This document shows, one piece after another, positions 20,062-23,489 of a stretch of DNA of 23,489 bases. Both the position numbers and the translations under genes were made by a program. The notes beneath the pieces were generated by a model, which had not been told where the DNA came from, ran no database searches, and saw only the letters and a list, made by a program, of their open reading frames with translations. Within the stretch, counting starts at the first letter, position 1, and each line of letters opens with the position of its first letter. Source of the DNA: an uncultured Oscillospiraceae bacterium (lineage in GTDB: Bacteria > Bacillota > Clostridia > Oscillospirales > Oscillospiraceae); assembly GCA_910584285.1 (NCBI GenBank), contig CAJTYK010000031.1:1-23489 (forward strand), given 5' to 3'.

Positions 20062-20772
20062 TCAGCCCTCCGGCAAAACAGGCGGGCGGGGGCCAAACAG
20101 CGCCGAGCCCACCCGGACACAGGTGGAGCCCGCAGCGACCGCATCCTTGTAGTCGCCGCTCATGCCCATGGACAGCATATCCATATCCCTGTTATTATCC
20201 ACCATTTCCTGTCTTATGTCAACAGCTAATTGGCGCAAAGTCATGAAATGGTGGAAATTCTCCCCAGGATGATGGGCGGCGGGGGGGATACACATCAGGC
20301 CCCGGAGCCGCACGCCGTCCAGGCAGGCGGCCAGTCGGGCGGCGGCCAGGGCCTCCCCGGGGGCAAATCCGGATTTGGACGCCTCCCCCGCCAGGTTGAT
20401 CTCCAGCAAAATGTCCTGGACGAGCCCCAGCTTGTCCGCCTGGGCGGCGATGGCCTGGAGCAGCTTTTCCGAGGAGACGGAGTGGATCAGCGCCACCTTT
20501 CCCACCACGTACTTCACCTTGTTGGTCTGGAGGTGGCCGATGAAGTGAAGCTCCGCCCCCTGGTAGGCGTCGTCCGCCAGGTGGGCGGTGAGCTCCTGCA
20601 CCCGGTTCTCCCCGCAGACGGTGATCCCGGCGGCGATGGCGGCCCGGATGGTGTTCGAGCTCTGGGTTTTGGTGGCGGCCAGCAGGGTGACGGACGTCGG
20701 ATCCCGGCCCGCGGCCCGGGCGGCCTCGTCGATGGCGGCCCGCACTTGTTTGATGTTTTCCTGTAATCCCAT
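20062..20772 (-). CDS. yggS: YggS/PLPBP family pyridoxal phosphate homeostasis protein
   Basis: YggS-type proteins bind pyridoxal 5'-phosphate in a single TIM-barrel and help balance B6 vitamers and amino acids; no catalytic reaction is firmly known. The 236-residue product has the PLP lysine Lys35 in TLLAATKTQ, the phosphate-binding region SMGMSGDYKDAVAAGSTCVRVGSALFG, and HFIGHLQTNKVKYV. Start ATG at 20772 has GGAGG eight bases upstream; a TTG five codons earlier overlaps that site and is unlikely. It lies between the HlyD-like gene and sepF in the same direction, as in many Firmicutes. Confidence 0.95.
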   Translation of the reverse strand: MGLQENIKQVRAAIDEAARAAGRDPTSVTLLAATKTQSSNTIRAAIAAGITVCGENRVQELTAHLADDAYQGAELHFIGHLQTNKVKYVVGKVALIHSVSSEKLLQAIAAQADKLGLVQDILLEINLAGEASKSGFAPGEALAAARLAACLDGVRLRGLMCIPPAAHHPGENFHHFMTLRQLAVDIRQEMVDNNRDMDMLSMGMSGDYKDAVAAGSTCVRVGSALFGPRPPVLPEG

Positions 20773-20869
20773 GTCACAAGCCTCCAATCCAAGGGGACGT
20801 GCCGTTACCGGGCGGTGGCGAACCGATCTGGAGTTACGGCCGTCAGCGAACTCAAGCTCTTTTTGGTTC

Positions 20870-20889
20870 CTTTTTCTCTCGAGAAAAAG
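20870..20889 (-). terminator. Post-stop hairpin of the HlyD-like gene
   Basis: CTTTTTCTC / GAGAAAAAG forms a 9-bp palindromic stem starting four bases past the TAG on the minus strand, followed by GAACCAAAAAGAGC. It is the same family as the hairpins after dnaN, obgE and recF. The gap 20773-20869 to yggS otherwise shows only the yggS ribosome site. Confidence 0.5.
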
Positions 20890-20892
20890 TAA

Positions 20893-22155
20893 CTACCGCA
20901 CCACCTTGCCGTCATAGATGTCGGAGGAGTTCAGGATCACCTCGTCCCCCGCCCGCAGCCGCTTGGCGGCGGAGGGATCCACCGGGCGCACCAGGTAGAA
21001 GTTCTCGTCGGTGTACAGTATGTCCACCTCCCGGCCCCAGGACTGGGATCGTTCCACAATGTAGACCTTGTAGCGGTTCACCGTCCGGGTGGAGCCGTCC
21101 TCCTGCTCCTCCTCCACCGTCTCCACCCGCAGGGTCTTCCGGGGGATGCGGATGCCCTCCAGGTGGTGGATCACCACGTCCACCGTCTGCGCCCGCAACA
21201 GGGTGGTGTCGGACAGATGGGTGCGGCAGGAGAAGATGGCCAGGGTCTGCTCCCCCTCCAGGGACACCCGCTCCAGCTCCATGGGGATCTGGCCGTAGTA
21301 GTCGCCAGAGAAGGTGAGGGAATAGGTTTTGCCGGACTGTAGCCCGGTGTCGGTGCCGGGGAGCAGGGCGGCGAAGTACCAGGTGGAGCCAGTGATCAGC
21401 TTGCCCACCGGGCCAGAGACAGGGGCGGGGGTCTGGGAGAGCAGAGCGGACAGGGACTGGGCGGTGAGTTCGTCCAGCTGATCGGGGGTGATAAGGCCCT
21501 CCCAGCCGTCCACCGTGCCGGAGAAAACCCCGGCGGCGGGAGTGTACACCACCCGGGCCACCTGGTTCAGCGAGGCGTTGAGCTGGGCCAGCTGCTCCTG
21601 CTTGCTCTGGATAAGCTGGCTGAGCTGTCCGGCGGCGCTGCCGTCGCCATAGGCAAAGTCCCGCTTGAACACCATGGTGCGCAGGTTGAGGGCGCAGTCG
21701 TCCAAGGTGGTGAGATCCCCCTGGGCGGTGAGGGAGCGCAGGGCGGTGATGGAGTCGAGCACCTGGCTGTCCAGCCGGGAGGCGTCCCCCGTCTGGGTGC
21801 GGTCGTCCAGGGCGTACTGGAGCTGCTCAATCTCGGCGGTGAGGGTGCGGATGGCCTGCCGGGTGGTGAGGGCGGCGGAATCGGTGTACAGCAGGGCGGC
21901 GGCCTGTCCGGCGGCGGCCTTCTCCCCCTCCCCCAGGATGTGATCCACATAACTGCCCCCGGCGTCAGGCAGAATTGTCTCGTTCCGCACCAGGATACCG
22001 CTGGCCTCCATGCCCACGTCCTGGGTATAGGCGTAGGCCCGGGTGGTGACCAGGGGCTCCTCCCAGCCCCGGACGAAGTAGACGGCCAGGTAGACCGCCA
22101 CCCCCAGGCAGAGGATGGCGATCATCACCTTGGTGGCAAGGGTGCTTTCTCTCAT
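20893..22155 (-). CDS. HlyD-like membrane adaptor protein
   Basis: The 420-residue protein has one N-terminal membrane helix (about 9-28, MIAILCLGVAVYLAVYF) and a large outside domain that begins EEPLVTTRAYAYTQDVGMEA, like periplasmic-adaptor lipoyl segments. A helical hairpin region (about 95-210) and a C-terminal beta domain with NRYKVYIVERSQSWGREVDI and LRAGDEVILNSSDIYDGKVV follow. Relatives occur next to yggS-sepF in Oscillospiraceae-type genomes and are usually labelled HlyD family adaptor. No ABC or MFS partner is present, so a role with the division machinery or cell envelope is as likely as efflux. The start MRESTLATK has AAAGGAA upstream; a longer frame reading would cross GC-rich repeats. 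Confidence 0.85.
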   Translation of the reverse strand: MRESTLATKVMIAILCLGVAVYLAVYFVRGWEEPLVTTRAYAYTQDVGMEASGILVRNETILPDAGGSYVDHILGEGEKAAAGQAAALLYTDSAALTTRQAIRTLTAEIEQLQYALDDRTQTGDASRLDSQVLDSITALRSLTAQGDLTTLDDCALNLRTMVFKRDFAYGDGSAAGQLSQLIQSKQEQLAQLNASLNQVARVVYTPAAGVFSGTVDGWEGLITPDQLDELTAQSLSALLSQTPAPVSGPVGKLITGSTWYFAALLPGTDTGLQSGKTYSLTFSGDYYGQIPMELERVSLEGEQTLAIFSCRTHLSDTTLLRAQTVDVVIHHLEGIRIPRKTLRVETVEEEQEDGSTRTVNRYKVYIVERSQSWGREVDILYTDENFYLVRPVDPSAAKRLRAGDEVILNSSDIYDGKVVR

Positions 22156-22322
22156 AGCAGGGTTCCTTTCTTTCTCTGGGGCTGCGCCCCCTGAACCCCC
22201 CTGCGGGGGTGGGCGGCACACCGGCCGGGTGTGGGGTGGGGCGGTGGGGCCCGGGCCCCTGAACCCCAGGGGGAGGGGTGGTGGGGCCGCGCCCCCCTGG
22301 GCCGCTGGGGTGGCAGGGTTGC
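22156..22322. other. GC-rich intergenic region upstream of the HlyD-like gene
   Basis: No gene is supported here. The sequence is nearly all G and C with nested hairpins: GGGGC-tgc-GCCCC at 22178-22190, a CCCCC/GGGGG pair just after it, and two similar CCCCTGAACCCC blocks (about 22188 and 22255). They would lie in the 5' leader of the HlyD-like transcript. I see no AT-rich promoter here, so transcription probably starts farther upstream. Confidence 0.5.
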
Positions 22323-22375
22323 GGTCTCGCCTTCGGCTCGGTCGGCGCTGGACGAGCGCCACCGGCGCTCAGCGC
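22323..22375 (+). repeat. Structured repeat R2, copy B
   Basis: Second copy of the element at 4462-4516. Outer stem GCGCT/AGCGC (22345-22349, 22371-22375), bulge GGAC (22350-22353), inner stem GAGCGCC/GGCGCTC (22354-22360, 22364-22370), loop ACC. Both stems differ from copy A by compensatory changes; the bulge, the loop and the leading GGTCTCGC and CGGCTCGGT are unchanged. Just after it, 22376-22393 duplicates part of the R1 edge. Confidence 0.75.
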
Positions 22376-22418
22376 CCTGCCGGGGGCGTTCCGTTGCCCG
22401 GTTCCAAGGCCCCGAGGG

Positions 22419-22661
22419 GCCCTGCCGGGGGTGTTCCTTTCTGCTCGTGCAGAAAGGAACCGAAAGACACGCTTAGGGGGAGGCCCGCCGGTTCGGCTCC
22501 GGGCCGAAGGGCGGCCCTGCGCTCACAGGCGGGCCTCCCCCTAAGAACCCCCTTTTTACGGGGGGAGTCAGATCGGGGGATGGGTGGATACCCTTCCGGC
22601 GCGGTGGGGATACGGACGCGGATCCCCCTGTCGCCGCTGCCGCTGAGTGTGTGGGTACTGT
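22419..22661 (-). repeat. Structured intergenic repeat R1, copy 2
   Basis: Inverted copy of 1-208. It has a perfect 18-bp outer stem (22472-22489 with 22528-22545), an inner hairpin GGGCCG/CGGCCC (22501-22506, 22512-22517) and the 12-bp GTTCCTTTCTGC hairpin (22433-22460). Its 5' end on the minus strand extends to 22661; the terminal 15 bp (22647-22661) reappear inverted at 23316-23330. No gene lies within it. Direction, as for the other copies, is deduced from wobble pairs in copy 1. Confidence 0.85.
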
Positions 22662-22718
22662 TTGTGGGTGGGGTCCATATTTTTGTGCGCCTGGGTGTCG
22701 CGTGGTGCTGGGCGGGTG

Positions 22719-22931
22719 CTATTTTGGCTCGTCCGTCCGGCCCAAAAGATAATCTGTTGTTACGCCGTAATAATCCGCCAGAGCCAATAGCACGGGGGCG
22801 CTGGGATCGCGTTCCGCGTTTTCGTAACGCTGGTATGTCCGTTCCGTCATACCCGTACTGGCCGCAACCACCCTACGGCTCAAATCTCTCTCGCTCCGCA
22901 ATTCTAAAAGACGCTTCGCCAAAATCTCCAT
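22719..22931 (-). CDS. XRE-family helix-turn-helix regulator, 70 aa
   Basis: The 70-residue protein is a single Cro/C1-type HTH domain: LAKRLLELRSERDLSRRVVA, ASTGMTERTYQRYENAERDP, then LLALADYYGVTTDYLLGRTD. The family ending DYLLGR is present. It probably represses its own divergent promoters: three AGACC/GGTCT half-sites lie in the gap. The ATG at 22931 (AGAGGAG upstream) was preferred; a longer in-frame start at 22979 would begin inside the operator region. Base composition is less GC-rich than the flanking genes, as is that of its neighbour, which suggests acquisition. It lies between two R1 copies. Confidence 0.88.
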   Translation of the reverse strand: MEILAKRLLELRSERDLSRRVVAASTGMTERTYQRYENAERDPSAPVLLALADYYGVTTDYLLGRTDEPK

Positions 22932-22948
22932 AAAAATTCGTTCTCCTC

Positions 22949-22998
22949 TTGACAAGACCGTTTGGTCTAAGCATAACATTTTTAGACCGATTGCTCAA
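22949..22998. promoter_or_regulatory. Overlapping divergent promoters with three-half-site operator
   Basis: Plus-strand promoter: TTGACA (22949-22954), 17 bp, CATAAC (22972-22977). Minus-strand promoter: TTGAGC (22993-22998), 17 bp, TATGCT (22970-22975). Half-sites AGACC at 22955-22959, GGTCT at 22964-22968 and AGACC at 22984-22988 form two overlapping dyads. The first fills the spacer of the plus-strand promoter and lies just downstream of the minus-strand -10; the third lies in the spacer of the minus-strand promoter. The XRE protein is the obvious ligand. Confidence 0.75.
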
Positions 22999-23018
22999 GA
23001 ACGAAAGGACTTGCTTTA

Positions 23019-23273
23019 ATGACTGAACTAATGGACACTTTTTGTCGTTGTGTGAGTAAAGCGATTGTGGAGGAGCTTTTAGCGGAGGACGGCGAATACC
23101 TTGTCCGCACAAGCCGTCAGGACGACGAGGTCAAGCGTCTGCTTGGAACCTTTAACCATGACACCGCGTCGCTGATAGACAACCTGCTGGTGGAGCAACT
23201 CGCCATCGGGGAGCTGCGGGAATCCGCCTATTTCCGCGCCGGCTTCCGTCTCGCCCTGGAGCTGACCCGTTAA
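23019..23273 (+). CDS. Small unknown protein divergent from the XRE regulator, 84 aa
   Basis: I do not recognise a named function. The 84-residue protein is acidic in its first half, with helical stretches (MTELMDTFCRCVSKAIVEEL; DEVKRLLGTFNHDTASLIDN) and a C-terminal RESAYFRAGFRLALELTR. The ending GFRLxLEL recalls small DUF6809-like proteins common on mobile elements of gut Clostridia, but this is only pattern memory. No membrane segment is seen. It has an AAAGGA site and its promoter is covered by the operator of the divergent XRE gene, so the two form a regulatory module. It might be an antitoxin/toxin-like partner or an anti-repressor; nothing in the sequence decides. Confidence 0.75.
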   Translation: MTELMDTFCRCVSKAIVEELLAEDGEYLVRTSRQDDEVKRLLGTFNHDTASLIDNLLVEQLAIGELRESAYFRAGFRLALELTR

Positions 23274-23315
23274 ACCCCCGCACCACTCAGGCGCCAACCG
23301 AGGGAACCGCCTGTG

Positions 23316-23489
23316 ACAGTACCCACACACGGGCGGCAGCACCAATGGGGGAGAAGCCAGTCCAGATCCTGCGCGCCGGTCACTCTCCCGCCACTCGAAA
23401 TCGGCGTGCCCTTGACCTTAAATGGGGGTTCTTAGGGGGGAGACGCCTGTGAGCGAGGGAGCGCCCTTCGCTCCCGAAGTCGAACCGGC
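23316..23489 (+). repeat. Structured intergenic repeat R1, copy 3 (right end cut by window)
   Basis: The third, more diverged copy, in plus orientation. It shares the 15-bp start (23316-23330, inverse of 22647-22661), CGGCAGC, GCGCCGG at similar spacing, and GGGGGTTCTTAGGGGG (23424-23439). Its inner hairpin GGGAGCG/CGCTCCC (23457-23463, 23469-23475) has the same CCCTT loop as copy 2 but a different stem. The 3' arm of the outer stem would lie beyond the window. No gene is visible from 23274 to the end. Confidence 0.75.

Noticed and set aside
1..22645. Composite transposon bounded by the inverted R1 copies
   Set aside because: There is no transposase or integrase, and the enclosed genes are core and essential. 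Inverted repeats alone do not make this a mobile element.
22115..22933. 272-codon plus-strand open frame across the R2/R1 region
   Set aside because: It runs through two structured repeats and antisense to the HTH gene; its product is Gly/Pro/Arg low complexity.

Overview
The window is about 23.5 kb of GC-rich DNA from the chromosomal replication-origin region of a low-GC-phylum relative with a high-GC genome. Gene content (dnaA-dnaN-yaaA-recF, jag-yidC-yidD-rnpA-rpmH, rplU-prp-rpmA-obgE, hemZ, divIVA-sepF-yggS), an L27 with the N-terminal extension trimmed by Prp, and small hairpin repeats point to Clostridia, most likely an Oscillospiraceae-type gut bacterium (Flavonifractor/Intestinimonas-like). 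The placement is inferred from content and style, not from a database search. No tRNA, rRNA, CRISPR array, transposase or phage structural gene is visible.

Layout. 1-208: a structured intergenic repeat (called R1 here). 229-4351, minus strand: recF, yaaA (S4), dnaN, the putative oriC in the dnaN-dnaA gap, and dnaA. 4352-4644: dnaA promoter with a DnaA box, a second structured repeat (R2) and a strong hairpin. 4645-10120, minus strand: hemZ, an MBL-fold hydrolase, a 65-aa unknown gene, jag, yidC, yidD, rnpA and rpmH. 10121-10417: back-to-back consensus promoters where coding switches strand. 10418-13625, plus strand: rplU, prp, rpmA, terminator, an unknown gene, a Sel1-repeat gene, a possible 18-aa ORF and obgE. 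13794-14372: Uma2-family nuclease. 14451-16594, minus: a GNAT-like gene overlapping a CLC channel/antiporter gene. 16735-18377, plus: lipoprotein and gapA. 18440-18740: a compact locus with every hallmark of an Fst/par-type type I toxin-antitoxin. 18761-22155, minus: divIVA, sepF, yggS and an HlyD-like adaptor, a cell-division/envelope cluster. 22156-23489: GC-rich intergenic repeats (R2 copy, two more R1 copies) enclosing a divergent XRE-regulator / 84-aa gene pair with a three-half-site operator.

How the parts work together. The left half holds replication initiation (DnaA, clamp, RecF) and the conserved ribosome/RNase P/membrane-insertion block (L34, RnpA, YidD, YidC, Jag). The middle holds ribosomal proteins L21 and L27, the protease that matures L27, and the ribosome-assembly GTPase Obg. 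The right half holds central glycolysis (GAPDH) and polar/septal cell-division factors. Genes from dnaA to rpmH would be replicated head-on if the origin is the DnaA-box cluster between dnaN and dnaA; in the canonical arrangement the rpmH-jag block diverges from dnaA.

The most interesting content is noncoding. (1) The type I toxin-antitoxin candidate downstream of gapA has a 31-aa membrane peptide, an RBS-sequestering hairpin, direct repeats, a bidirectional terminator and a consensus antisense promoter. (2) The R1 repeats and (3) the R2 repeats both keep their stems while their sequences change, which suggests functional RNA or cruciform structures.
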